Assembly (NCBI GenBank): GCA_030015575.1
Contig: CM057340.1
Span: 749,897,632-749,961,631, forward strand
Direction of reading: 5' to 3'
Length of the DNA stretch: 64,000 nt
Origin: Agapanthus africanus
Taxonomy: Eukaryota; Streptophyta; Magnoliopsida; Asparagales; Amaryllidaceae
Shown: one piece after another, positions 54,933 through 64,000 of the stretch
Layout of the letters: every line of letters begins with the position of its first letter
Position numbering within the stretch: the first letter of the stretch is position 1
Position numbers and translations under genes: made by a program
Notes under the pieces: generated by a model
What the model saw: only the letters and a program-made list of their open reading frames with translations
Database searches by the model: none
Told to the model about the DNA's origin: nothing

Positions 54933-56619
54933 TGATTGAAAGAATTTGAGTTAACCGCAATCAAGACGGTGTCGCTATGCAGCTAGCCGGTTGAGCACGG
55001 GTCGATCCACAGGGAGATGGTTGTATGTCCTTTCTTGTCTTAGACGAGTCAATAAAGAATCTGTATGTGTTTGTTTGCTTCTAACCTATGTGTTTATTTG
55101 CAAGTATAAAGTTGTTAAGAAAAGATACGATAATGTAAGCTAAAGAAATCCGTACTCAAAACCTTTGAGCCGAGTCTTGACCAATTGAAGCTAGAGCAAT
55201 CGGCAACAACGTGGATTAGGGGATTTAAGCGCGGTATTCGTGGAATACGGCTTATTTACTCTTGTCCTTCCGTTCTTGTCTCTTGCTTTCGCCTCCGGCC
55301 AAACCGAACGCAACCGGTCGCGGTTAGGAATCACCGTTACCTTGTTAGGGTAGGGTGCCTAACGGAGCGCTTGTGTATGGTTTGGGCGGAGTTCAATGGA
55401 AAATAACGGGAAAAGGAAATGAGAAAGAAGATATTAACTTACAATACCGTATTTCATCTTAACAACAATAATTACAACCATTCACAAAATGAACAAAAGA
55501 GAGCAAAAGAAAAGAACAAAGAAAAGAAAAGATTACAAGTAATTAAGTGCATGAATTAAATTGCAAGAAAGTAAAGCAAGATAATAATAAGCAAGTAATA
55601 AAAAGCGATAAAAAGAACAAGAAACTAGAACTCAAGACAAGCATGTGATCAATAGCCAACCCTTAAACTTGCAAGCTCAATCAAGAGGTTGCAAGATCAA
55701 GGGAAGGGTAGAGAACGCATGTGAAATGAAGCGCTAATTCCATAAGAAAATACGACCCTTGAGATCAATAACTAACCCTTAACCATTCAAGCTCAATGAA
55801 GAGGTTGAATGATCAAGAGAAAGCAAGAATCTCAAGGGGAAGAAGAAACAAAAGAGAATGATACAAAAAGCCCTCATCTTCATTGATCTCCCACTCAAAA
55901 AGCTCTCACTACAATTTTCATGGAAAAAGAATGAAGAAGAAGAACAAGAACTACACAAAAAACTACAAAAGAGGAACAAAGAATGAACACCAAAGCTTGG
56001 CAAGTTCTGGGGTATTTATAGGAGGTGAACTGGAAACCTAGGGCAACAATCTGCCCCCAAATAAGATTACCAAAAAGCCCCTAAAAAACGACAGAAAGAG
56101 GAGCATATAAGGCCGCGGATCCGCGGCCTAGACACCCTATTGGCCGCGGATCCGCGGCCCTCTGGTGGAGTTGGTTGGTACGGTTTTGGGTGATTCCCTG
56201 GTTTCATGTCCTCTTCAGTGTGGTATATGACATTTCTCAGAATCTCTTAACAATTATTCCAGAATTTTAGTAGAACAAAAAGGTGATGTGATGTGGATCT
56301 TTTGCCATGATTTCCTCGAGCTCCGCGTAGATTTCTTGGATCTTGTGTTGACCTAGAGCTTTGTGCATGACATGACAATCGATTTGCCATCTTGTCCCTT
56401 AAACTGGTATGTGGCAACACACGGATAGAGAGCGGAGACCCGTGTTTTATCTGTTGTTGGCAGTAATCCGGAATTTGTCGTACTATTCATGGATTTCACT
56501 GTTCAGAGCCGAGAACCTGTATTCTGCAAATATGTAGCAAACACTGATCAAAAGCACCTACCTATAAACACACGAGCGTAAGAATGGGCGGTATAAAATG
56601 CAGTATTCTGTTATGAACA
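54933..56619 (-). repeat. Athila-C 3' LTR
   Basis: 1687 bp. The minus strand starts TGTTCATAACAGAATAC at 56619. TATAAATA is at 56020-56013; the palindrome pair is at 56111-56128 and 56142-56159. Nearly identical to 60851-62538; about two dozen differences seen by eye, mostly transitions. Frames inside (for example 55185-55406) recur in both LTRs and are not genes. Confidence 0.93.
56111..56159. promoter_or_regulatory. Paired 18-bp palindromes, Athila-C 3' LTR
   Basis: Two perfect copies of GGCCGCGGATCCGCGGCC separated by 13 bp, about 90-140 bp upstream (minus strand) of the TATA box. The identical pair is at 62030-62047 and 62061-62078. Confidence 0.8.
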
Positions 56620-58151
56620 AATACCCCCAAACTTAACTTTTGCTCGTCCCGAGCAAAACCAAGTATTCACAAAAATAAAAACCTAACCGCACTTTCGCAG
56701 GGAACGCGATTGCACTGAGCGCGTGCAACAAGCCGTTAAACCTCTAGGTGTCCCTAGTAGGAGGAGTGTTGTCTCCTGAGGGTTTTCAGCGGATTACACC
56801 CATAAAATCCTGTCAAGCTAGTGTCATAAGTTAACAATGATTCTACTCCTACAGTTTAGTATTTACGTTAGAAACTCTATTATCCTAAGTTAGAAATATC
56901 CAACCCTAATGCTTCACACCTCCTACCTATTTAACCTTAGATCATATACGTTCCAAAAAAGTTTAGAAAGATGTCGGTTCACCTGAGTTTTCCTTCTAAA
57001 TCGCGGCCTCAAATCATGGATTTTTATCAACTTTAAAGAAAACACAAGTCTTATTCTTCATTTCTATCTTTTATCCAAACATCGATTGTATACCCCTACG
57101 TGTGTGTATATTTGCACCCCTACACTTGAGAATTCAATTCAAGCTATAATACCCTTGACTTAATACCTAATACTACTTCTTTTCATTAAGGATGGACGGA
57201 TTTGCTCACACACTTTTCATGCGACTATTAATGCTTCTTGAGGCACTAACGACCGATTACTGAATGTGTGAACTTAAAGCGTAAATAGCAGTTTCCAGGT
57301 CTTGACTTTATTCTATTTTTTTTTTCTTTTTTCTTTTTCTTTTTCTTTTTCAAGACCGGATATATTTTTCAATATGCTCTTTTGGTGTTTAGCTTTAAAT
57401 ACCGTTTTTTCTTTCATACTAGGCTTTCAGGCAAGAGTATTTCTAGGTATCCTCTACTATCCCAAGTTTCAAGGTACGTGTAGGTGCAGTTGTAGGGTAT
57501 ATACTTTCTAAATTTGAACTCAAGAAAAGAAACTATTTTTCAGACTTATCCTCCAGTAAAGCATCAATACTTTCCCTTCATCTTGACTTAACTCAAGAAC
57601 TGAATTCAAGATTACCTATTTCTCAAAAAAACTGTAAGGACGTATACTTACCAAATTTAAACAGAATGAGGGTTATTTTTAGGGTTTTCAATTCCTAAGC
57701 CTAGAATTTAGTTATTTCTAACATATCAACTAAACTTTCGGAATAAAGATCTAAGTTACCCTATTAGCTAACTTGACGACAAAGTTTTTATATTTTTTGG
57801 AAAATTTTTAATTTTTGTGGGTTTTTAATAGGGTATGCAAATGCAAAATATACAAATGAATGCGAAGGAAGAAAACTTACCGAACACACCCCCAAACTTA
57901 AACTTGACAGTGCCCTCACTGTCAGGCTACACCAAGAGGGTCAAAATTGTCGGCGCTCCCCTAAAAAAAAAATTATATACAAAACAAAAAGGAAAACAAA
58001 AATATATACAAAAAAAAAGTGTCCCCCCAAACTTAAGTAAAACAGTGTTTCCACTGTTAAGCGTTGAAGTTCAGGATTAGGGGGGAAAGAACAGTATCAA
58101 GCTATACAAGGCCTTACACAGGCCAAAAGTTAACACCAACCATTCAAAGAT
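56620..58151 (-). other. Athila-C 3' non-coding region
   Basis: Polypurine tract AAGTTTGGGGGTATT at about 56634-56620. The structured block is at 56695-56812. A pyrimidine/T-rich run (plus strand) is at 57310-57352. Hairpins GACAGTG/CACTGTC (57906-57912/57917-57923) and AACAGTG/CACTGTT (58041-58047/58052-58058) each sit next to a PPT-like run near 57890 and 58025. Sequence just after the open frame (TTTGAATGGTTGGTGTTAAC) matches Athila-A and -B at the same place. Confidence 0.75.
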
Positions 58152-59762
58152 TTAATCATGGTGAAGCAGTGGTTGGGGAAAGAAGGTGAAGAGGTAAGAA
58201 ATGGAGAATATGCGAGACCGTATGGAGATAGAAGCGGGATACGGTCTCGGTATATCAGAAGAAGAATGGCGGAAGGGAAAAAGAAGTGGAATACGAACTT
58301 GAGGGTGCAAATGGAGTAAATAGATTAGCACAATTTGTGATGACCGATGTGTGAAAAGCGATTGTGCTAATATATTTATCCGCCGAGAAATAGGGTCAAA
58401 TCCCTTAAGATTCGTAAGAAACCATGGGTACGCCGAACTCGGTAAACCAGACATATGAAATGTAAGTGAGACGGGTTCTTGTAAGGTCGGAACGATGGAA
58501 AGGATGGAGGAAAGTGATCGAGGAGGGGTATCAGTTAAGGTTTCGGGAGGGTGCATACAGTCAATGAAAGGAACATGATGAATTGGAAAATCCGACTCAT
58601 CAATTAAAACTGTTTCATCCTCAGTACTATTCTCAATATTCTCCTCAAAATTTAGCTCATCCATGCATATTTCATCAAAATCTAGACGCATATAGGGTTC
58701 GGGAAAAACATTTAATGACTCGGGATGATGATTTGAAAACTCAGCCAAATCTACGGGTTCATCATCCAAAATATCCCCAGCGTCAATATCCTTAATCAAG
58801 TGAAAATCAATATTCTCAGACACCTCATCAAAAGCATGGATTTCAATCAATTCAGGTTCTAAGATGGAGGTGTAGAGGTCAAAAGGATTGTGTGTGGTTT
58901 CACTTGGCAAGGTCCCTTCACAATCTGGCAAATCAAACACTACAAAGTCGCACAACTCATTAAACATTCTATCTTCAATTGATAATTCAGTTGGGACACT
59001 TGATAGACTTTCAACACAGGAGTTGTGGGATTCAATTTGAAACGGGTAGGTTTGATTTGGAAGGGGGTACAGCTCACTCTCTCCACTCAAATTCACAGCC
59101 TGTCCGACTGCCTCTTCATACATTGGAAAATGTGGAGCTAGTTGAAAACTAGCTACCGGGTCACTAGGTTGTATGAGGGCGGCCATGGACGCATCCAAAT
59201 CCATCATCTGTTGGTACGACGCTACCCTAAAGTCTTCCAAAGACTGTTCCAGACTAGATATGGGTTGGGAAGGGGTTTCGGTAAAAGATTCAAAGTTGTT
59301 TGGATACTGAAAACTCCCAAATGGCGGTTCTGAAGCAATGTCTAGGGAAGGTGAAAAAGTAGGATAGGATTGGTAGGAGTTGAATGGCTGGACAGGAGCA
59401 GGATCAACATTTGGATAGGAAGGTGAATGGAATTGTTGATCCCAAGAATTTGAAGTGGTGAAAGTAGTGAAGGATCGGCTACGGGATTGTTCTATACGTT
59501 CTGCAATAGACATAGGTCTTGGAGTTGCAACAGGACTCGAAGAAGGGGTATCAACGTAAGAAGGGGTGAATGTTTGAAATGGTTGATACGAAGTGGATTG
59601 CGGAGTCAAATTGTTTGTCCTAGACGCGTCTATCCGATCTTTCAAAGAGATTTTGGGCATGGAGGGATCGTTCGATGTTCGGCCAAAGCAAGAACCGTAA
59701 GAAGTAATGTCTGGTTGTGGGTACCAAAGTTCGGCAAGAGTTTTGCGAAGTGGGGTACCCAT
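58152..59762 (-). CDS. Athila-C open frame of unknown function (536 aa)
   Basis: ATG 59762, no internal stop. The N-terminus has a short basic start (MGTPLRKTLAELW), PKISLKDRIDASRTNN and two related phrases (SIAERIEQSRSRS), then a Ser/Pro/Phe/Tyr-rich region with imperfect SYPxFSPS repeats (residues about 55-190), a helical segment (SLEQSLEDFRVASYQQMMDL), a long acidic region (about 270-400), and a hydrophobic/Ser-rich C-terminus. No Gag core, zinc knuckle or DxG protease motif is visible. Its place and the flanking 3' sequence correspond to the acidic tail of Athila-A/-B, so it may be a remodelled gag end. Retention of 536 codons fits a recent insertion and possibly selection. Confidence 0.6.
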   Translation of the reverse strand: MGTPLRKTLAELWYPQPDITSYGSCFGRTSNDPSMPKISLKDRIDASRTNNLTPQSTSYQPFQTFTPSYVDTPSSSPVATPRPMSIAERIEQSRSRSFTTFTTSNSWDQQFHSPSYPNVDPAPVQPFNSYQSYPTFSPSLDIASEPPFGSFQYPNNFESFTETPSQPISSLEQSLEDFRVASYQQMMDLDASMAALIQPSDPVASFQLAPHFPMYEEAVGQAVNLSGESELYPLPNQTYPFQIESHNSCVESLSSVPTELSIEDRMFNELCDFVVFDLPDCEGTLPSETTHNPFDLYTSILEPELIEIHAFDEVSENIDFHLIKDIDAGDILDDEPVDLAEFSNHHPESLNVFPEPYMRLDFDEICMDELNFEENIENSTEDETVLIDESDFPIHHVPFIDCMHPPETLTDTPPRSLSSILSIVPTLQEPVSLTFHMSGLPSSAYPWFLTNLKGFDPISRRINILAQSLFTHRSSQIVLIYLLHLHPQVRIPLLFPFRHSSSDIPRPYPASISIRSRIFSISYLFTFFPQPLLHHD

Positions 59763-60830
59763 GATATGAAGAGAAAAAAAGATAGGCAGAGAAAAGGAGG
59801 GGGAAAAGAATGTGATATTTTTTTTATATTTTTTTTAGATAGTTTAATATATTAACAGAAGAATGAAATATACACACAAAAAGAATATGGACAAAAACAA
59901 TCATGACACAAAAATACCACACACCTAATCGTTCTAGGGTTCACCTAGGTCAACTAGACCTGCTCCAGAACTTGATTGTCGAAGTAAAACTGTGTTGAGA
60001 AACGGGCTCAAGATACACTGATCACGAGGCCAGGTAAGTGCAGAGATAAGGGGAGGTTTTCCAACGCTTTCGCGAAGTTCCTTAATTAAATAACCCTTTC
60101 TCTTTTGGGGGTTGCGCCGTTAACACTTTCCTAGACACCCCGTAAACAATATACCGTTAAGCGAGGTTCTAAACATAGTTAACTTCTCCTAGTGAGCGCG
60201 AAGTCCTTAAGGCTTAAAGTCTAATTTCTTTTAAAATTTGTGCGGGTAAACGTTATGCTCAAGTTCGTGATTTGTGGGCCACGGAAAAGGTGATGAAATC
60301 CTTTACCGTATGTTGTGGGGTTCGCTTGCCCTTAAGTCCGTATTAATGTATGCAATGCGCAATTCAATAAAAATTCTATAAAGAATCAAAAAATCATTTT
60401 TTAGTTTAAGCGCGGCACTGCAACAAATACGGGTTAGTCAATTTTTAGCGTTTGCTAGCGAACTTGCAAAGAATCCTGCAAAGAATAGTATATTGGATGC
60501 GTCGGATTTGAGAAGAAGGTGTTAGAAAAATACGTACCGTTAAGATTTTGGGTTAGGAAACCCCCGTTGAATCAAATCCGGTAAGCTTGAAAAGTTCGCT
60601 TGCGCGGGTCAAACTACCCGGATCTTTGGCACTGTACTTTGCAATCACCTTAGCCTTGAATGTACACTTTGCTCCCCACAATCGCAGTTTGCAAATCTGC
60701 AAAAATCTGCACTCTTGCCCACAAAAATGATCAAAAACAACAAAAAGATTTTTTTTTATTTTTATTTTATTTTATATATATACAAAAAGAATATTAACCC
60801 GAATAACAAGAAAGAAAATACGCTACCGTC
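59763..60830 (-). other. Athila-C 5' leader
   Basis: About 1070 bp between PBS and ATG. A/T-rich near 59800-59900 (plus strand TTTTTTTATATT). No coding sequence supported. Confidence 0.5.
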
Positions 60831-60848
60831 TCCCCGGCAACGGCACCA
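60831..60848 (-). other. Athila-C primer-binding site
   Basis: The minus strand reads TGGTGCCGTTGCCGGGGA, two bases after the LTR end. One substitution from the usual TGGCGCC start. Confidence 0.85.
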
Positions 60849-60850
60849 TT

Positions 60851-62538
60851 TGATTGAAAGAATTTAAAGTTAACTGCAATCAAGACGGTGTCGCTATGCA
60901 GTTAGCCGGTTGAGCACGGGTCGATCCACTGGGAGATGGTTGTATGTTCTTTCTTGTCTTAGACGAGTCAATAAAGAATCTGTATGTATTTGTTTGCTTC
61001 TAACCTATGTGTTTATTTGTAAGTATAAAGTTGTTAAGAAAAGATACGATAATGTAAGCTAAAGAAATCCGTACTCAAAACCTTTGAGCCGAGTCTTGAC
61101 CAATTGAAGCTAGAGCAATCGGCAACAACGTGGATTAGGGGATTTAAGCGCGGTATTCGTGGAATACGGCTTATTTACCCTTGTCCTTCCGTTCTTGTCT
61201 CTTGCTTTCGCCTCCGGCCAAACCGAACGCAACCGGTCGCGGTTAGGAATCACCGTTACCTTGTTAGGGTAGGGTGCCTAACGGAGCGCTTGCGTATGGT
61301 TTGGGCGGAGTTCAATGGAAAATAACGGGAAAAGGAAATGAGAAAGAAGATATTAACTTACAATACCGTATTTCATCTTAACAACAATAATTACAACCAT
61401 TCACAAAATGAACAAAAGAGAGCAGAAGAAAAGAACAAAGAAAAGAAAAGATTACAAGTAATTAAGTGTATGAATTAAATTGCAAGAAAGTAAAGCAAGA
61501 TAATAATAAGCAAGTAATAAAAAGCGATAAAAAGAACAAGAAACTAGAACTCAAGACAAGCATGTGATCAATAACCAACCCTTAAACTTGCAAGCTCAAT
61601 CAAGAGGTTGCAAGATCAAGGGAAGGGTAGAGAACGCATGTGAAATGAAGCGCTAATTCCATAAGAAAATACGACCCTTGAGATCAATAACTAACCCTTA
61701 ACCATTCAAGCTCAATGAAGAGGTTGAATGATCAAGAGAAAGCAAGAATCTCAAGGGGAAGAAGAAACAAAAGAGAATGATACAAAAAGCCCTCATCTTC
61801 ATTGATCTCCCACTCAAAAAACTCTCACTACAATTTTCATGGAAAAAGAATGAAGAAGAAGAAGAAGAACTACACAAAAAACTACAAAAGAGGAACAAAG
61901 AATGAACACCAAAGCTTGGCAAGTTTTGGGGTATTTATAGGAGGTGAACTGGAAACCTAGGGCAACAATCTGCCCCCAAATAAGATTACCAAAAAGCCCC
62001 TGAAAAACGACAGAAAGAGGAGCATATAAGGCCGCGGATCCGCGGCCTAGACACCCTATTGGCCGCGGATCCGCGGCCCTCTGGTGGAGTTGGTTGGTAC
62101 GGTTTTGGGTGATTCCCTGGTTTCATGTCCTCTTCAGTGTGGTATATGACATTTCTCAGAATCTCTTAACAATTATTCCAGAATTTTAGTAGAACAAAAA
62201 GGTGATGTGATGTGGATCTTTTGCCATGATTTCCTCGAGCTCCGCGTAGATTTCTTGGATCTTGTGTTGACCTAGAGCTTTGTGCATGACATGACAATCG
62301 ATTTGCCATCTTGTCCCTTAAACTGGTATGTGGCAACACACGGATAGAGAGCAGAGACCCGTGTTTTATCTGTTGTTGGCAGTAATCCGGAATTTGTCGT
62401 ACTATTCATGGATTTCACTGTTCAGAGCCGAGAACCTGTATTCTGCAAATATGTAGCAAATACTGATCAAAAGCACCTACCTATAAACACACGAGCGTAA
62501 CAATGGGCGGTTTAAAATGTAGTATTATGTTATGAACA
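60851..62538 (-). repeat. Athila-C 5' LTR
   Basis: 1688 bp. The minus strand starts TGTTCATAACATAATAC at 62538 and ends CAATCA at 60851. TATAAATA is at 61939-61932. Perfect palindromes at 62030-62047 and 62061-62078. Confidence 0.93.
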
Positions 62539-62543
62539 GGAGG
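62539..62543. repeat. Target site duplication of Athila-C, right
   Basis: GGAGG directly after LTR terminus GAACA, matching 54928-54932. Confidence 0.9.
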
Positions 62544-63378
62544 ACATCCGCTGAGGGGGCTGCTCCGGCTTTGCCTATGTTATGTTTTCAACAGGTGGGG
62601 GACATTTCCTCAGTACCGTAGTTGGGGAGTTTTTGCGCACCCTCTTTAGCTGTTCCCGGTTGGAACAGTTGCGTCAACTTCCACCATTGGAGCTGGTGGA
62701 GTAAGTCCAGAGGGGGAGTTGCCCCCAGCTCTTATCACCCAGCACCAGTGGCGACGTCGAGCGTGTCCTACAGACGGGACCACCTTAGTTGTGGAAGCTG
62801 CTTTTTCATTCCCCCGGCTTTGATGAGGGGCTACTATTGGTGTCATCCTGTCGAAAACTAACGTCCGTTGAGAGGGAACAACCAATCTTTCGAAGGCCGA
62901 ATTTCTGGTAGGGGAAGAACTTTTGATGACTTCACCCATAGTAGGAGTTGGCACGGCCACTCTTGCGAAGACCGATCTTTTTGTAGGAGAAGCACCTTTG
63001 ACGACTTTACCTGTCGGAGGAGTTAGGAGGACTATTCATTTTGGTATAGCCTTTTCAGGTGTCGCGGGCCTCTTTGCGGGCTTACTTGAGATTCAACTCA
63101 GTCTATTGAAGACAGAGGTGGCAGACATGGATGACCCGTTGAGAGGGGCCGTGGTGGTTGCAAGTTGATCAAAAACCGACTTCTTGGAAGCTTCCTGTGG
63201 TGGCACTGAGGCAATGAAACTCGCTGGCAGGATCATGGTCCCGAAGAACAATCCAGTGGTAGCTTGAGTCACCCGCCTTACCGACATTGAAAAAATAGAG
63301 GCCGCATTGGGCCCATATGTCACTCCTCCAGTTGGGCGGAGCGGGAGTTGCTGTTTCAGTTTGTGCAGTTGGAAGCCA
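62539..63378 (-). pseudogene. gag: Tat-4 gag N-terminal part
   Basis: Reads from the ATG near 63378 (MASNCTN then TGA), shifts, then VTYGPNAASIFSMSVRRVTQ, TTGLFFGTMILPASF, xFxRL units (SVFDQLATT, SVFNRLS, SAFERLVVP), GHARRRHWCW and GGNSPSGLTPPAP. It ends at the Athila-C insertion. 63379-63411 holds the pyrimidine-rich TTGTGCAG acceptor-like leader. Confidence 0.82.
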
Positions 63379-63411
63379 TTGATGTTCACTTCTTCTTTCT
63401 GCACAAGAACA

Positions 63412-64000
63412 AGACTGTTTACCCCAATCAGAGCAAAGCTCTATTCAAATTCCAAGGCGGGAAATGAAGCAACGCTTCTGATTCCCCCAATCAGAGCAAA
63501 GCTCTACTTTGAAAATTTAAATTTTAATTAAAGAAGCAACGTTTTAGCTGACTTGCGCTCTGTGCTGCGCAACACGTGTCAGCGCAGTTGTGCTTCGCTC
63601 TGCGCTGCGCGACACGTGTCAGCGCAGTTGCGCTGCGCGACACGTGTCAGCGCAGTTGCGCTAGCACAGTTGCACTGCGCTCTGCGCTGCGCGACACGTG
63701 TCAGCGCAGTTGCGCTGCGCTGTACGATACGTGTCAGCACAGTTGCGCTGCGCTCTGCGCTGCGCGACACGTGTCAAACGCAGGTGCGTTTACGCCAAAC
63801 AGAATTAAAATTCCAGTAAGATCTTTCTGTTCTTATTAAAACAAGAAGATTGTCTTCTGTAAAACAGAAGCCCTTGGATCAAAGATCCAACAGTGAGGAA
63901 AAATCCCCAAATCACTCAGAGAATGATCTCTTTAACGAATTTAACAAATTAATGGGTACTATATAAAAGGCCCTAGACTCCAATTCCAAAACATACAGAG
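63412..64000 (+). repeat. Start of another Tat LTR (Tat-5), cut by window end
   Basis: TGTTTACCCCAATCAGAGC matches the Tat-2 LTR start with one change. A duplicated CCCCAATCAGAGCAAAGCTCT segment follows (63424 and 63485), then a G-box array (63573-63773) and TATATAAA at 63960-63967. It begins directly at the Tat-4 leader, head to head. Confidence 0.85.
63560..63780. promoter_or_regulatory. G-box array in Tat-5 U3
   Basis: CACGTG at 63573, 63613, 63641, 63695 and 63768, each in GACACGTGTC or AACACGTGTC followed by AGCGCA/TGCGCT hairpins. More regular than the array in Tat-2. Confidence 0.72.

Larger units (their letters stand above)
54933..62538 (-). mobile_element. Athila-C: complete short Athila-type element without pol (7606 bp)
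   Basis: 5' LTR 60851-62538, PBS 60831-60848, one long open frame 59762-58152, 3' region with the conserved Athila structured block, polypurine tract, 3' LTR 54933-56619. Flanked by 5-bp direct repeats GGAGG inside Tat-4 gag, proving insertion as a unit. No RT, integrase or protease motif is present, so movement must have relied on enzymes supplied in trans. Confidence 0.93.
45788..63411 (-). mobile_element. Tat-4: Tat-lineage element, split by Athila-C
   Basis: The minus strand runs gag start near 63378 down to 62539, then continues from 54932 to the integrase end at 46365 and a truncated 3' region at 45788. The two halves join precisely at the duplicated GGAGG (54928-54932 and 62539-62543), restoring the reading SSQIHKVW of gag that aligns with SSRIYKTW in Tat-2. 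Both LTRs and the antisense gene are absent. Confidence 0.9.

Noticed and set aside
55185..55406. Small protein-coding gene (repeated at 61104-61325)
   Set aside because: Both copies lie at the same position inside the two Athila-C LTRs and differ only by LTR mutations.
59142..59855. Plus-strand frames opposite the Athila-C open frame
   Set aside because: Shadows of the 536-codon minus-strand frame with no recognisable domain.
1..64000. Host genes, rRNA, or organelle DNA
   Set aside because: Every stretch could be assigned to Tat, Athila or Tekay-like elements or their non-coding repeats; no host coding pattern was recognised.

Overview
The window is plant nuclear DNA made entirely of nested, broken LTR retrotransposons. 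I found no host gene, rRNA or CRISPR array. A flowering plant is indicated by Tat-lineage (Ogre/Retand type) Ty3/gypsy elements with a second, archaeal-type RNase H, by Athila-type LTRs with a TGGCGCCGTTG primer-binding site, and by Tekay/Del-like LTR fragments. The species cannot be named from this sequence.

Layout: 1-9840 Tat-1 (minus strand; gag-pro-RT plus 5' LTR). 9841-9966 is the 3' internal end of another Tat copy, ending in a polypurine tract. 9967-11157 is a deleted Tekay-like element (minus). 11158-31942 is Tat-2 (plus), the most complete copy: LTR, gag, protease, RT, RNase H, second RNase H, integrase, a 3.3 kb repeat-rich 3' region and a 4.8 kb antisense gene. 31945-37075 is Athila-A (plus, 5' truncated, gag-protease only). 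37076-38087 is Tat-3 (LTR end, PBS and gag start). 38088-45389 is Athila-B (plus, gag-protease only). 45391-45787 is a Tekay-like LTR (minus). 45788-54932 and 62539-63411 are Tat-4 (minus), split by Athila-C (54933-62538, minus) with a 5-bp target duplication. 63412-64000 is the start of another Tat LTR (plus).

All pol frames carry stops, many of them C-to-T or G-to-A changes in CG or CHG context, so the autonomous elements look long silenced. Athila-C is youngest: its two LTRs differ at only about two dozen sites by eye. It carries one 536-codon open frame and no pol, so it would need enzymes from another element.

Two things stand out. First, Tat-2 carries on the opposite strand a complete-looking spliced gene: TATA box, ATG, eight proposed exons joined by seven phase-1 GT-AG introns, a plant-mobile-domain-like N-terminal part, a basic stretch, a coiled-coil C-terminal part and an AATAAA signal. 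Second, the non-coding parts of the Tat and Athila elements are chains of short stem-loops. In several arrays the stem sequence changes between units while pairing is kept and the loop stays constant, which suggests selected RNA or DNA structure.
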